DNA of 64,000 bases from Nocardioides sp. S-1144. Its GTDB lineage: Bacteria > Actinomycetota > Actinomycetes > Propionibacteriales > Nocardioidaceae. This document shows, piece after piece, positions 1-8,395 of this stretch. Below the pieces are notes generated by a model, which had not been told where the DNA came from, did no database searches, and saw nothing but the letters and a program-made list of their open reading frames with translations. Location: assembly GCF_005954645.2 (NCBI RefSeq), contig NZ_CP040695.2:2728001-2792000 (forward strand), read 5' to 3'. The position numbers were made by a program, and so were the translations under genes. The stretch's first letter is position 1. Each line of letters begins with the position of its first letter.

Positions 1-528
1 GTCTCCGACACCCGCGGCCACGCCCTGCTCACCTCCGTCACCCGCGAGTGGCAGGCCGCGACCGAGGCCGCGGTGGCCGGGGGTTCACGGGTCTGCGTGC
101 TGCGGACGGCGCCGGTGATGGACCGCCGCGCCGCGCCGCTGCAGCAGCTGCGCCTGCTGACCAGGGCCGGCCTCGGCGGACGGCTCGGCAAGGGCCGGCA
201 GTACATGCCGATGTCGACGCTGCGCGACTGGGTCGGCGCCGTGGTCCACCTGGCCGAGCACCCGGACGCCGCGGGCCCCTTCAACATCTGCCTGCCGCAG
301 GCGCCGACGAACGCCGAGTTCACCCGAGCCCTGGGCCGGGCGCTGCACCGCCCCACGTTCCTGCCCGTGCCGGCCCCGGCCATCAGGCTCGCCGGCGGGG
401 CGATGGCTCCCGAGCTCCTCGGCTCGCTCAACGTGCGCCCGGCGGCCCTCCTCGACTCCGGCTTCGTCTTCGCCGACGCCGACGTCGAGGCCTGCCTCGC
501 CACGGCGCTCAGCGCGTCGGACGACTGA
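1..528 (+). CDS. TIGR01777-type NAD(P)-dependent epimerase, 3' part
   Basis: The reading frame is open from the first base, so the start and the N-terminal Rossmann domain lie outside the window. The visible 175 residues match the C-terminal half of the TIGR01777/SDR39U1 epimerase family: a LRTAPVM strand, a GLGGRLGKGRQYMPM segment, the RDWVGAVVHLAEHP helix and a C-terminal DUF1731-like region (FNICLPQAPTNAEFTRALG to NVRPAALLDSGFVF). The substrate is unknown. It lies upstream of lipB, as does the orthologue Rv2216 in Mycobacterium tuberculosis, which supports the family call. Its stop overlaps the convergent gene at 509-1054 by 20 bases. Confidence 0.85.
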   Translation, partial: VSDTRGHALLTSVTREWQAATEAAVAGGSRVCVLRTAPVMDRRAAPLQQLRLLTRAGLGGRLGKGRQYMPMSTLRDWVGAVVHLAEHPDAAGPFNICLPQAPTNAEFTRALGRALHRPTFLPVPAPAIRLAGGAMAPELLGSLNVRPAALLDSGFVFADADVEACLATALSASDD

Positions 529-1054
529 GGACCGCCGACACCCGCCACCCGGCGTCCCCACCGCCCGGACGCAGCACGAGGCGCCGGGTGCTGACCCGGT
601 CGGCCGGGAGCTCGGTGCCACCGGCCACGGCCCGGGCGAGCCGGTCGGTCACCTCCAGCACGAGCCGCCCCCGGCCCGAGGCGACCACCTCGAGCGCCAG
701 CACCTGCGTGCTCATCTCGGTGACCCGGCGGCCACGGGCGTTCCAGGCCTCCAGCATCGCCACGTCGCGCCGTCCGGCCACCGACCGCCCCGTGTAGAGG
801 CGGGCGAGCGCCGCGGTGTCGCCCGTGGTCCACGCCACGGCCCGAGCCTCGTCCCAGGCCCGCAGCACCCCGCGTGGCCCGCCCGCCTCGTCTGGGCGGG
901 TGGGCGTCGTCGGGGCAACCTCCCGCGTCCGTGGCGGCCCTGGCGGCCCTGGCGGGTCGTGGCCGAGGAGGGTGGGGCCGCACGCGAGGGCCACCCCGCA
1001 GAGTGCGCCGAGCAGCACGGCGGTGAGCACCCGCACCACGACCCGAGTCGACAT
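509..1054 (-). CDS. Secreted or lipid-anchored hypothetical protein
   Basis: This gene encodes 181 residues. The N-terminus has a signal-like hydrophobic stretch (VVVRVLTAVLLGALCGVALA) followed by Cys-Gly, so it could be a lipoprotein, although the residues before the Cys are not a canonical lipobox. A proline-rich spacer follows, then a globular part (GVLRAWDEARAVAWTTGDTAALARLYTG) that reads like an SnoaL/NTF2-like or DUF4440-type fold. I assign no function. The ATG at 1054 was chosen because it is followed directly by the signal sequence. The frame stays open far upstream only as the shadow of lipB. Confidence 0.65.
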   Translation of the reverse strand: MSTRVVVRVLTAVLLGALCGVALACGPTLLGHDPPGPPGPPRTREVAPTTPTRPDEAGGPRGVLRAWDEARAVAWTTGDTAALARLYTGRSVAGRRDVAMLEAWNARGRRVTEMSTQVLALEVVASGRGRLVLEVTDRLARAVAGGTELPADRVSTRRLVLRPGGGDAGWRVSAVLSRPTR

Positions 1055-1330
1055 GGGCCCAGCCAACACCGAACCCGGGTCGAGCCGTCGCGGTTCTCCA
1101 CAGCCTCGGGCCGCGCGCGTGCCATCCTGTCGCGGTGCTGAGCCGACGACGTCTGCTGACCGGTGGCGCCTGCTCTGCCCTCCAGGCACCCGCCCGACGA
1201 CCTGCGACCGTGGTGGCGCTGCAGGGTCTCGGCTGGAGCATCGACCCTCGCCCTGTACACGACCGCGGGTTCTGGCGCCGCGTGCTGCCGGCCCAGCTGG
1301 AGCTGCTGGGTCGGGCGTAGGCTCGTCGGC

Positions 1331-2059
1331 GTGACCGACCTGTCCTTCCGTGTCGCCGGGCTGGCTCCCGACGCCGTCGACTACCTCGCCGCGTGGGACC
1401 TCCAGCGCGAGGTGCACGCCGGTGTCGTGGCCGGTGCGCCCGGCACCGTGCTGCTGCTCGAGCACCCGCCCGTCTACACCGCCGGCAAGCGCACCGAGCA
1501 GCACGAGCGGCCCGCCGATCCCGGCGGGGCCGACGTGGTCGACGTCGACCGCGGCGGCAAGATCACCTTCCACGGACCCGGTCAGCTGGTCGGCTACCCG
1601 ATCGTCCGGCTGCCCGACCACGTGAAGGTCGTCGACTACGTCCGCCGCGTCGAGGAGGCCCTCATCGCGGTGTGCCGCGACCTGGGCGTCGAGACCGCCC
1701 GGGTGCCGGGTCGCAGCGGCGTCTGGCTGCGAGCCGGGCACGGCCGTCCGGAGCGCAAGGTCGCCGCGATCGGGATCCGGGTCAGCCGGGGTGTCACCAT
1801 GCACGGCTTCTCGCTCAACTGCGACGTCGACCTCGGCTGGTACGACCGCTTCGTGCCGTGCGGCATCGCCGACGCCGGGGTCACCACGCTGTCGGTCGAG
1901 ACCGGCCGACGCGTCACAGTCGCCGACGTCCTGCCCGCCGTGGAGGCGCACCTGCGTCACTACCTCGCCTGGGGGCCCTACACCAGCACGCCCGACTACG
2001 ACCCGCGTCCCGAGCCGGGTCGGACGCCGCGCATCGAGCTGGTCCGCCCCGGCGCCTGA
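1331..2059 (+). CDS. lipB: Lipoyl(octanoyl) transferase LipB
   Basis: LipB moves the octanoyl group from acyl carrier protein to the lipoyl domains of 2-oxoacid dehydrogenases and the glycine cleavage H protein; LipA then inserts the sulfurs. The 242-residue product has the family landmarks: [15 protein letters not shown], the [14 protein letters not shown] signature, the KVAAIGIRV lysine region and the acyl-accepting Cys in DRFVPCGI. Length is normal. The GTG at 1331 gives the usual start ([11 protein letters not shown]) about 50 residues before LEHPPVYT. The orthologues Rv2217/Rv2218 place lipB next to lipA; here the two are separated by the pitA operon and an ABC exporter. Confidence 0.95.
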   Translation: MTDLSFRVAGLAPDAVDYLAAWDLQREVHAGVVAGAPGTVLLLEHPPVYTAGKRTEQHERPADPGGADVVDVDRGGKITFHGPGQLVGYPIVRLPDHVKVVDYVRRVEEALIAVCRDLGVETARVPGRSGVWLRAGHGRPERKVAAIGIRVSRGVTMHGFSLNCDVDLGWYDRFVPCGIADAGVTTLSVETGRRVTVADVLPAVEAHLRHYLAWGPYTSTPDYDPRPEPGRTPRIELVRPGA

Positions 2060-2076
2060 GAGCCCGGTGTTGCTCG

Positions 2077-2358
2077 TCAGTCGCGGGGGAACCCGCGGAA
2101 CGCCAGGTGCTCGCGCACCCGGTCGACGTCGGCGGCAGAGGGCATCGCGTCGGTGACCTTGGAGATCGACACCGCGATGTCGGCGTGGTCGTGCGGCGCG
2201 AGGCCGGCCTCCTCCAGCTCACGGGCGATCTCGACGACCTCCTCGTCGCTGAGCCGGCGCCGCAACAGGGCGAGCAGCGGGACGTAGTCCTGGGCCGGCA
2301 CCCCCGCCGGGTAGCCCTCGCGCAGCCAGGCGACCACCCTGCTCAGCGGGCCCGTCAC
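2077..2358 (-). CDS. DUF3349 family protein
   Basis: This is a 93-residue soluble helical protein of the actinobacterial DUF3349 family, recognised from LSRVVAWLREGYPAGVPAQDY, PLLALLRRRLSDEEVVEIARELE and the C-terminal DVDRVREHLAFRGFP. The biochemical role is unknown. The GTG at 2358 overlaps the stop of the upstream membrane-protein gene by four bases, so translation is probably coupled. It is the last gene of the leftward pitA operon, which suggests but does not prove a link to phosphate handling. It converges on lipB with only 17 bases between the stops. Confidence 0.8.
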   Translation of the reverse strand: MTGPLSRVVAWLREGYPAGVPAQDYVPLLALLRRRLSDEEVVEIARELEEAGLAPHDHADIAVSISKVTDAMPSAADVDRVREHLAFRGFPRD

Positions 2359-2660
2359 TTGTCGACCAACGAGGGCACGACGTTCTCGAAGCTGACTTCC
2401 TTGCCGAAGCCGGACGCGACGACGATCGTGATGCCGAGCGCGACCCCGGCCAGCACGACCGCGAAGCAGACCGCAGCCCCGAGGCGGCCGACGGGGTGGG
2501 GCGCCGCGTGACCGCCCTGGACGGTCTCGGCCGCTCCCCCGGCACCGTGGGCGAGCGAGCGGATGCCGAGGGCGAAGACGGCGGGCAGCCCGGCTCCGAG
2601 GAGCAGGCCGATCAGCAGGACCTGCCAGGCGCCCTCGAGGGCGAAGCCGATGTTCTCCAT
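2355..2660 (-). CDS. Small membrane protein in the pitA operon
   Basis: The product is 101 residues with two predicted membrane segments: one near residues 8-33 (GAWQVLLIGLLLGAGLPAVF and following) and one near 60-84 (LGAAVCFAVVLAGVALGITI and following). A Gly/His-rich loop lies between them. I recognise no domain. The ATG is 14 bases downstream of the pitA stop, and the stop overlaps the DUF3349 start, so it is the middle gene of a three-gene operon. Similar small membrane proteins follow pit genes in related actinobacteria, and an accessory role for the transporter is a reasonable inference. Confidence 0.8.
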   Translation of the reverse strand: MENIGFALEGAWQVLLIGLLLGAGLPAVFALGIRSLAHGAGGAAETVQGGHAAPHPVGRLGAAVCFAVVLAGVALGITIVVASGFGKEVSFENVVPSLVDK

Positions 2661-2674
2661 GTCGGTGCTCCTTC

Positions 2675-3898
2675 TCAGACCTTCGCCTGGGTCGGCATGC
2701 CGTCCCAGTCTGCGTTGACGTTGTCGTGGTCGACCGGCTCGCGCCGCGAACGGACGTACATGGCCCCCGACGCGGCGACCAGGACCACGAAGACCGCGAC
2801 CGCCCCCGGCAGCCCGCCCACGAGGTGGGCGGCGTACCACGCGACCGCGCCGACGACGGCGGCCATCGGCAGCGTGACGAGCCAGGCCAGTGCCATCCGG
2901 GCCGCCACACCCCACCGGACCTCGGCTCCCTTCTTGCCGACCCCGGTGCCGAGGATCGACCCGGTGGCGACGTGGGTGGTCGACAGCGCGAACCCCAGGT
3001 GGCTCGAGGTCAGGATGACGGCGGCCGAGGAGCTCTCCGCTGCCATGCCCTGCGGTGAGGAGATCTCGACCAGCCCCTTGCCCAGGGTCCGGATGATGCG
3101 CCAGCCACCGAGGTAGGTGCCGAGCGCGATCGCGACCGCGCACGAGACCTTCACCCACAACGGGATGCTGGTGGTGTCGCTCCACTCCCCGCTGGCGAGC
3201 AGGGCGAGGGTGATCACGCCCATCGTCTTCTGTGCGTCGTTCGTGCCGTGGGCCAGCGACACGAGCGAGGCCGAGCCGATCTGTCCCCATCGGAACCCGC
3301 TCTCCCGGTAGCGCTCGGCCACCCCCTCGGTGATCCGGTGGATCAGCCAGGTGCCGACGGCGGCGACCGCGATCGCGATGAGGGGGGAGAGCAGGGCGGG
3401 CAGGATCACCTTGCCGACGACGCCGTCCAGCTTGGTGCCGTCGCCTGCCCAGTTCACGCCGTGGAACCCGAGGCCGGCGATCGTGGCGCCGACCAGGCCG
3501 CCGAACAGCGCGTGCGACGAGCTCGACGGAAGCCCGAGCAACCAGGTCGCGAGGTTCCACAGGATGCCGCCGACGAGCCCGGCCAGCACGATGACCAGCA
3601 GGGCCTCGCCCCCGTCGGCCAGGAACTCGGGGCGCGGCGCACCGTCGGTGTCCTGGATCTTGATGACGGCGTTGGTGACGGTGAGGGCCACCTCGACCGA
3701 CAGGAAGGCGCCGACGAGGTTGAGCGACGCCGACAGGGCGACCGCCACCCTCGGCCGCAGGGCACCGGTCGCGATGGAGGTCGCCATCGCGTTCCCGGTG
3801 TCGTGGAAGCCGTTGGTGAAGTCGAAGGCCAGGGCGGTGACGACCACCAGGCCGAGGATCACGAGTTCCGGGGTCACTCCGACAATGTGCTCCTCCAC
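2675..3898 (-). CDS. pitA: Low-affinity inorganic phosphate transporter PitA
   Basis: Pit proteins are H+-coupled symporters for metal-phosphate complexes in the cytoplasmic membrane. The 407-residue product carries both halves of the PHO-4 family repeat: FDFTNGFHDTGNAMATSIATGAL near the N-terminus and SLAHGTNDAQKTMG in the second half, plus SSSHALFGGLVGA and STTHVATGSILGTG. About ten membrane segments are visible. It is the first gene of a leftward operon with a small membrane protein and DUF3349. A PHO-box-like direct repeat at 3928-3949 lies just upstream of the start and may put it under PhoP control. Confidence 0.93.
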   Translation of the reverse strand: MEEHIVGVTPELVILGLVVVTALAFDFTNGFHDTGNAMATSIATGALRPRVAVALSASLNLVGAFLSVEVALTVTNAVIKIQDTDGAPRPEFLADGGEALLVIVLAGLVGGILWNLATWLLGLPSSSSHALFGGLVGATIAGLGFHGVNWAGDGTKLDGVVGKVILPALLSPLIAIAVAAVGTWLIHRITEGVAERYRESGFRWGQIGSASLVSLAHGTNDAQKTMGVITLALLASGEWSDTTSIPLWVKVSCAVAIALGTYLGGWRIIRTLGKGLVEISSPQGMAAESSSAAVILTSSHLGFALSTTHVATGSILGTGVGKKGAEVRWGVAARMALAWLVTLPMAAVVGAVAWYAAHLVGGLPGAVAVFVVLVAASGAMYVRSRREPVDHDNVNADWDGMPTQAKV

Positions 3899-3927
3899 AG
3901 GACCGACCGGAAGACCGACGGCGCGGT

Positions 3928-3949
3928 GTTCAACCGCCGTTCATCCCTC
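3928..3949 (+). promoter_or_regulatory. PHO-box-like direct repeat (candidate PhoP site)
   Basis: Two 11-base units begin with GTTCAAC (3928-3934) and GTTCATC (3939-3945), separated by CGCC. This matches the known actinobacterial PhoP repeat GTTCACC-N4-GTTCACC at 6 of 7 positions in each unit. It lies 30 bases upstream of the pitA start and 42 bases upstream of the divergent ABC ATPase, so either gene could be the target. Only two units are visible, so strength is uncertain. Confidence 0.5.
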
Positions 3950-3990
3950 GTGGTCTGATGGCCCGCCACGCCACGACCGGAGGAGGCACC

Positions 3991-4956
3991 GTGACCGACC
4001 TGGTCATCGAAGCAGCAGGGCTGCGCAAGGAGTTCCGCGGACGACGCGGCGTGCGCGTCGCGGTGGAGAACCTCGACCTCGCGGTGCCCGGGGGCGGCGT
4101 CCACGGCTTCCTCGGACCCAACGGGTCGGGCAAGACCACGACGATCCGGATGCTGCTCGGGCTGGCCCGGGCCACCCGTGGCGAGATGCGGCTCTTCGGC
4201 CAGCCCGTCCCCGAGAGCCTGCCGGCCGTCATCGACCGGGTCGGCGCCGTGGTCGAGTCGCCGAAGTTCTCCCCGCACTTCACCGGCCGCCAGAACCTGC
4301 TGCTGCTCTCGCGCAGCATCGGCGCCCCCGACACGCGCGTCGACGCCGCGATCGAGACGGTCGGCCTGACCGGGCGCGACGGCGACCGGTTCAAGTCCTA
4401 CTCGCTCGGCATGAAGCAGCGCCTCGCGATCGCCGCGACACTCCTGAAGGACCCGCAGCTGCTGATCCTCGACGAGCCCACCAACGGCCTCGACCCGGCG
4501 GGCATCCGGGAGATCCGCGACACCATCCGCGACCTCGGCGAGCGCGGCGTCACCGTGCTGCTGAGCTCCCACATCCTCGCCGAGGTCCAGCAGGTCTGCA
4601 CCTCGGCCACGATCATCGGCAACGGCCGGCTGCTCGCCTCGGGGCGCGTCGAGGACCTCCTCGACACCGGCGCCGCGGCCCACGCCGTCGAGGTCGCCGA
4701 CCCCGACACCGCCACGCGGGTGCTCAGCGGCGCCGGTCTCACCGTCGCCGCGACGCCCACCGGCCTGCGCGTGGAGTCCGACGACCCCGCCGCGATCACC
4801 CGGATCCTCGGCGAGGCCGGCGTGTGGCTGTCCGCGCTCACGCCGCTGCGCCGCGACCTCGAGTCGGTCTTCCTCGAGCTCACCGCCGCCGACACGCTCG
4901 GCCACGAGCACCTCGACGGCGCCGACGGCCTCGGCCGGAAGGGCGGTGCCGCATGA
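3991..4956 (+). CDS. ABC exporter ATP-binding protein
   Basis: The 321-residue cytoplasmic ATPase belongs to the CcmA/DrrA-like group. Walker A is GPNGSGKTTT, the Q-loop region is VGAVVESPKFSPHFTGRQNL, the signature is YSLGMKQRLAIAATLL, Walker B is LLILDEPTNGLDPAG and the switch His is in LLSSHILAEVQQV. A C-terminal extension after residue 225 is typical of DrrA-like subunits. GTG 3991 is preceded by a strong GGAGGAGG ribosome site at 3979-3986, which decides against the upstream ATG at 3958. Its stop overlaps the permease start (ATGA), so the two form one transporter. Substrate unknown. Confidence 0.9.
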   Translation: MTDLVIEAAGLRKEFRGRRGVRVAVENLDLAVPGGGVHGFLGPNGSGKTTTIRMLLGLARATRGEMRLFGQPVPESLPAVIDRVGAVVESPKFSPHFTGRQNLLLLSRSIGAPDTRVDAAIETVGLTGRDGDRFKSYSLGMKQRLAIAATLLKDPQLLILDEPTNGLDPAGIREIRDTIRDLGERGVTVLLSSHILAEVQQVCTSATIIGNGRLLASGRVEDLLDTGAAAHAVEVADPDTATRVLSGAGLTVAATPTGLRVESDDPAAITRILGEAGVWLSALTPLRRDLESVFLELTAADTLGHEHLDGADGLGRKGGAA

Positions 4957-5945
4957 CCGGGCTGCTGCGGGTCGAGCTGACCCGGCTGCGGTGGCGCCGC
5001 GCCGTGCTGGTGCTGGTGGGCGCCGCCGTCCTGGTGCCGCTGGTGATCCTCGGCGTCCGCACCTACGACACCCGCCCCGTCGGCGACGGCGACCGGGCCG
5101 CGGCCCAGCAGCAGGTCGACGTCGAGCTCGAGTACATCGAGCAGGGCATCGCCGACTGCGAGCAGAACCCGCGCAACTTCGGCGTCGACCCCGACCGCGC
5201 CGAGCGCCAGTGCGCGCGCCAGTTCGGCTACCAGCCGCAGGTCGAGGACTACCTGTACCGCGAGCAGCTCAACGTCGCCCGCGAGCGCTCCAACAGTGCG
5301 CTGGCCGTCGTGGCGATCGTGGCCGCGCTGATGCTGCTCGCCGGGACGACGTACGTCGGGCACGACTGGAACTCCGGCTCGATGAGCAACCAGCTGCTGT
5401 TCGAGCCCCGGCGCCTGAGGGTGTGGCTGGCGAAGGCCGTCGCGGTCGCGCTGGTGGCGGCGTCGGTCGCGGTGGTGGGGCTGGTCCTCTTCTGGGGCGG
5501 GCTGCTCCTGGTCGCGCAGAGCCGCGACCTGCCCGTGCCGGGTCAGGTGGTCACCGACGTGGTGCAGCACGCGCTGCGGAGCACCCTGGCCATCACCGGG
5601 GCGGCGGTGTTCGGCTACGCGCTCACCACCCTGTCGCGCAGCACCGTGTTCACGATCGGCGTCCTGTTCGCCGTCTCGGTCGCCGGCGGCCTGATCTTCG
5701 CCCTCCTGCCGCAGTCGGCGTTGAGGTACGAGCCGTCGACCAACGCCGCCGCCGTGGTCAACGGGCGCGCCGAGTACTGGGTCCAGCCTCCCGAGGCCTG
5801 CTACGGGCCGCGGGTGCCCGACGGCCTCGACTGCGACGAGACCAAGGAGGTCAGCGTCCAGCACGGCACCGCGTACTACGCCGTGCTGATGCTCCTGGTC
5901 GGCGGCGCGTCGGCGGCGTCGTTCCGGCGCCGCGACATCTCCTAG
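4953..5945 (+). CDS. ABC exporter permease
   Basis: The 330-residue membrane protein is the partner of the ATPase it overlaps by four bases. There is an N-terminal membrane segment ([20 protein letters not shown]), a long extracytoplasmic loop of about 80 residues (DTRPVGDGD to QLNVARERS), then four or five more membrane segments. The loop carries paired Cys residues ([21 protein letters not shown]), and a second Cys pair lies in [13 protein letters not shown], so disulfides are possible. ABC-2-type organisation is inferred from topology and context; the substrate is not apparent. Confidence 0.85.
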   Translation: MTGLLRVELTRLRWRRAVLVLVGAAVLVPLVILGVRTYDTRPVGDGDRAAAQQQVDVELEYIEQGIADCEQNPRNFGVDPDRAERQCARQFGYQPQVEDYLYREQLNVARERSNSALAVVAIVAALMLLAGTTYVGHDWNSGSMSNQLLFEPRRLRVWLAKAVAVALVAASVAVVGLVLFWGGLLLVAQSRDLPVPGQVVTDVVQHALRSTLAITGAAVFGYALTTLSRSTVFTIGVLFAVSVAGGLIFALLPQSALRYEPSTNAAAVVNGRAEYWVQPPEACYGPRVPDGLDCDETKEVSVQHGTAYYAVLMLLVGGASAASFRRRDIS

Positions 5946-6009
5946 GGGCGGTCCGCCGCAGCCCGGGCCGGCCCCCGGGGGTGACCCGTGGCGACGTAGG
6001 ATCGACGGA

Positions 6010-6960
6010 GTGACGACCACTCCGACACCCCCCAGCACCGCCCCGAACGGCCGCAAGCTGCTGCGGCTCGAGGTCCGCAACGCCGAGACGCCGATCGAGC
6101 GCAAACCGGAGTGGATCAAGACCCGGGCGAAGATGGGTCCGGAGTACAAGGCGCTGCAGTCGCTGGTCAAGGCCGAGGGCCTGCACACCGTGTGCCAGGA
6201 GGCCGGCTGCCCCAACATCTTCGAGTGCTGGGAGGACCGCGAGGCGACGTTCCTGATCGGGGGCGAGCAGTGCACCCGACGCTGCGACTTCTGCCAGATC
6301 GACACCGGCAAGCCCGAGCCCCTCGACCGCGACGAGCCCCGCCGGGTCGCTGAGTCGGTGCAGAAGATGGAGCTGCGCTACGCCACCATCACCGGCGTCG
6401 CCCGCGACGACCTGCCCGACGGTGGCGCCTGGCTGTACGCCGAGACGGTGCGGATGATCCACGAGCTCAACCCCGGCATCGGCGTCGAGAACCTGATCCC
6501 CGACTTCAACGGCGACCCCGACCAGCTGCGCGAGGTGTTCGAGTCGCGGCCCGAGGTGCTGGCGCACAACGTGGAGACGGTCCCGCGGATCTTCAAGCGG
6601 ATCCGCCCGGCGTTCCGCTACGAGCGCTCGCTCGACGTCATCACCGCGGCCCGCGACTTCGGCCTGGTGACCAAGTCCAACCTGATCCTCGGCATGGGCG
6701 AGACCCGCGAGGAGGTCTCGCAGGCGCTGCGCGACCTGCACGCGGCCGGCTGCGAGATCATCACGATCACCCAGTACCTGCGGCCCTCGGTCCGCCACCA
6801 CCCGGTGGAGCGGTGGGTCAAGCCGGAGGAGTTCGTCGAGCTCAAGGACGAGGCCGACGAGATCGGTTTCTCGGGCGCCCTGTCCGGCCCGCTCGTCCGT
6901 TCGTCCTACCGCGCCGGTCGCCTGTACCGTCAGGCGATGGACGCGCGGGCGTCCGTCTGA
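6010..6960 (+). CDS. lipA: Lipoyl synthase LipA
   Basis: LipA is a radical-SAM enzyme that inserts two sulfurs into protein-bound octanoyl chains, completing the pathway begun by LipB. The 316-residue protein has the auxiliary-cluster Cys motif C62-x4-C67-x5-C73 and the radical-SAM cluster motif C88-x3-C92-x2-C95 (CTRRCDFC). Further family motifs are NIETVP-like [21 protein letters not shown] and ITQYLRPS. The RSSYRAG near the C-terminus holds the conserved serine. The GTG start at 6010 gives a normal N-terminus. It is followed by DUF4191 and RDD genes as in M. tuberculosis. Confidence 0.96.
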   Translation: MTTTPTPPSTAPNGRKLLRLEVRNAETPIERKPEWIKTRAKMGPEYKALQSLVKAEGLHTVCQEAGCPNIFECWEDREATFLIGGEQCTRRCDFCQIDTGKPEPLDRDEPRRVAESVQKMELRYATITGVARDDLPDGGAWLYAETVRMIHELNPGIGVENLIPDFNGDPDQLREVFESRPEVLAHNVETVPRIFKRIRPAFRYERSLDVITAARDFGLVTKSNLILGMGETREEVSQALRDLHAAGCEIITITQYLRPSVRHHPVERWVKPEEFVELKDEADEIGFSGALSGPLVRSSYRAGRLYRQAMDARASV

Positions 6961-6997
6961 CCACTGACCCTTCGGGACGAGCGAGGCACGGCAACAC

Positions 6998-7723
6998 ATG
7001 GCACGGACGAAGAAGCCCCGGGAGACCGATCCCACCAAGATGAGTCGCCGTGGGCAGCTCCTCGAGACCTACAAGATGACCCGTGAGGTCGACACCCGGA
7101 TCGGCCTGTGGATGGCCGGGGCGTTCCTCCTGTTCGGCGCCGTCGGGTTCGGTCTCTTCTGGGTCCTCCCGCCCAGCGACGGCACGTTCAGCCTCGTCAT
7201 GGCGATCATCGGCGGCCTGCTGTTCGGCCTGCTCGGCATGATGGTCGTCTTCAGCCGCCGGGCCCAGCGGGCCGCGTTCAACCGGCTCGAGGGTCAGCTC
7301 GGCGCCGGCGCGCGGGCGCTCACCCTGCTGCGCCGCGGCTGGAAGACCGACGAGATGGTCGGCTTCACCAAGCAGCAGGACATGGTCCACCGCGTCGTCG
7401 GACCTCCCGGCATCGTCCTGGTCGGCGAGGGCAACCCGCACCGGCTCAAGACCCTGCTCGCCAGCGAGCGCCGCAAGCACGAGCGGGTCGCGTCGGAGAC
7501 GCCGATCCACGAGGTCGTCGTCGGCAGCGGCGAGGGCCAGGTGCCGCTCCCCAAGCTGGTGCGCCACGTCCAGAAGCTCGGACGCAAGGTCAAGCCCGCC
7601 GAGATCACCGACATCCTCAACCGGCTCAAGGCCCTCGACGCCCAGCGCCCGAAGATCCCGCTCCCCCGCGGTCCGATGCCGACGTCCATGAAGGGCATGC
7701 GCGGCAACATGCGCGGCCGCTGA
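6998..7723 (+). CDS. DUF4191 membrane protein
   Basis: The 241-residue product has a charged N-terminus (MARTKKPRETDPTKMSRRGQ), two adjacent membrane helices near residues 35-85 separated by a short loop (WVLPPSDGTFS), and a basic cytoplasmic domain. Markers are RRGWKTDEMVGFTKQQD, HRVVGPPGIVLVGEG and a basic tail ending MKGMRGNMRGR. This matches the actinobacterial DUF4191 family (Rv2219 orthologue), always found beside lipA; the function is unknown. It lies 37 bases after lipA and probably shares its transcript. A hairpin at 7728-7754 follows. Confidence 0.88.
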   Translation: MARTKKPRETDPTKMSRRGQLLETYKMTREVDTRIGLWMAGAFLLFGAVGFGLFWVLPPSDGTFSLVMAIIGGLLFGLLGMMVVFSRRAQRAAFNRLEGQLGAGARALTLLRRGWKTDEMVGFTKQQDMVHRVVGPPGIVLVGEGNPHRLKTLLASERRKHERVASETPIHEVVVGSGEGQVPLPKLVRHVQKLGRKVKPAEITDILNRLKALDAQRPKIPLPRGPMPTSMKGMRGNMRGR

Positions 7724-7727
7724 GGAA

Positions 7728-7754
7728 GGTCGCGCGAGCCTGCGAGCGCGAACC
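7728..7754. terminator. Hairpin between convergent DUF4191 and RDD genes
   Basis: GGT-CGCGC (7728-7735) can pair with GCGCG-AACC (7746-7754), giving an 8-bp stem with one bulged base and a 10-base loop. It starts four bases after the DUF4191 stop and lies before the RDD stop, so it could serve both strands. There is no U-run, so this is a weak intrinsic terminator at best. Confidence 0.4.
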
Positions 7755-7767
7755 TGCCCGGTGCGCG

Positions 7768-8241
7768 CTAGCGGCGGGTCGCGGCGACCAGGGACCGGAA
7801 GACGTCGGCCCTGACCGTCGCGGTGCCGGCGGCGAGGTCGTGCAGACCCCGGCCGTCGGGCTTGAAGACCAGCGGCGGGACCACCAGCGCGACCAGCACC
7901 TGCCGCAGCAGCAGACGCAGCGGGTTGATCGGGCGCAGCCTTCCGTCGGCCGGGACCACGCGCAGGCCGGTGACGATCTTGCCGAAGGAGCCGGCGATCA
8001 GCCAGGTGAAGAGCACCGACTGCACGACGTACACGGCGAGCGTGACGAACTGCGCCGGGCTGCCCGGCTCGAAGTAGGCGTCACCGCCGATGAAGGCGAT
8101 GACGACGAACATGCACACGAACCAGTCGACGAGGAGGGCGACCGCCCGGCGTCCCCACGACGCGGTCTCGAACGTCGCGCCTGCGGTCTTCTCCACGGCG
8201 CCAGCGTAGGTGGCGTCCGGGCGGCGGCGCGGACCACCCAT
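7768..8241 (-). CDS. RDD family membrane protein
   Basis: The 157-residue product has the RDD-domain pattern: RRAVALLVDWFVCMFVVIAFIG as first membrane helix with the Arg-Asp pair, a second helix QFVTLAVYVVQSVLFTWLIAGSFG, the GSFGKIVTGLRVV motif, and a third helix QVLVALVVPPLVF ending in LHDLAAGTATV. The molecular role is unknown. It corresponds to Rv2219A upstream of glnA1. ATG 8241 has GGTGG and GAGGG upstream. A GTG at 8196 would remove 15 poorly conserved residues and is the alternative. It is transcribed divergently from glnA, and the GlnR-type box lies between them. Confidence 0.85.
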   Translation of the reverse strand: MGGPRRRPDATYAGAVEKTAGATFETASWGRRAVALLVDWFVCMFVVIAFIGGDAYFEPGSPAQFVTLAVYVVQSVLFTWLIAGSFGKIVTGLRVVPADGRLRPINPLRLLLRQVLVALVVPPLVFKPDGRGLHDLAAGTATVRADVFRSLVAATRR

Positions 8242-8254
8242 CCCTCGACCACCT

Positions 8255-8292
8255 GTTACACGGGGGAAATAGAACGGATACGGTCTGGAAAC
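8255..8292 (+). promoter_or_regulatory. GlnR operator upstream of glnA
   Basis: Four elements are spaced exactly by six bases: GTTAC (8255-8259), GAAAT (8266-8270), GATAC (8277-8281) and GAAAC (8288-8292). This fits the established actinobacterial GlnR consensus of alternating GTNAC and GAAAC elements with 6-nt spacers. It lies 103 bases before the glnA ATG, where a nitrogen-responsive activator or repressor would act. It also lies close to the divergent RDD start. Confidence 0.8.
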
Positions 8293-8395
8293 GACTGGTT
8301 CGGTACGGTCGGACAGTGCCCGTGGCAAAGTCGCGGCGGGGCTCTCCAACCCGAGATTCGCGCTGCGCCCGAGGGCTCGCAGCCAAGGAGGACGA

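Noticed and set aside
1135..1320. 61-codon GTG frame between the hypothetical protein and lipB
   Set aside because: It has no ribosome site, no recognisable family and only moderate third-position bias.
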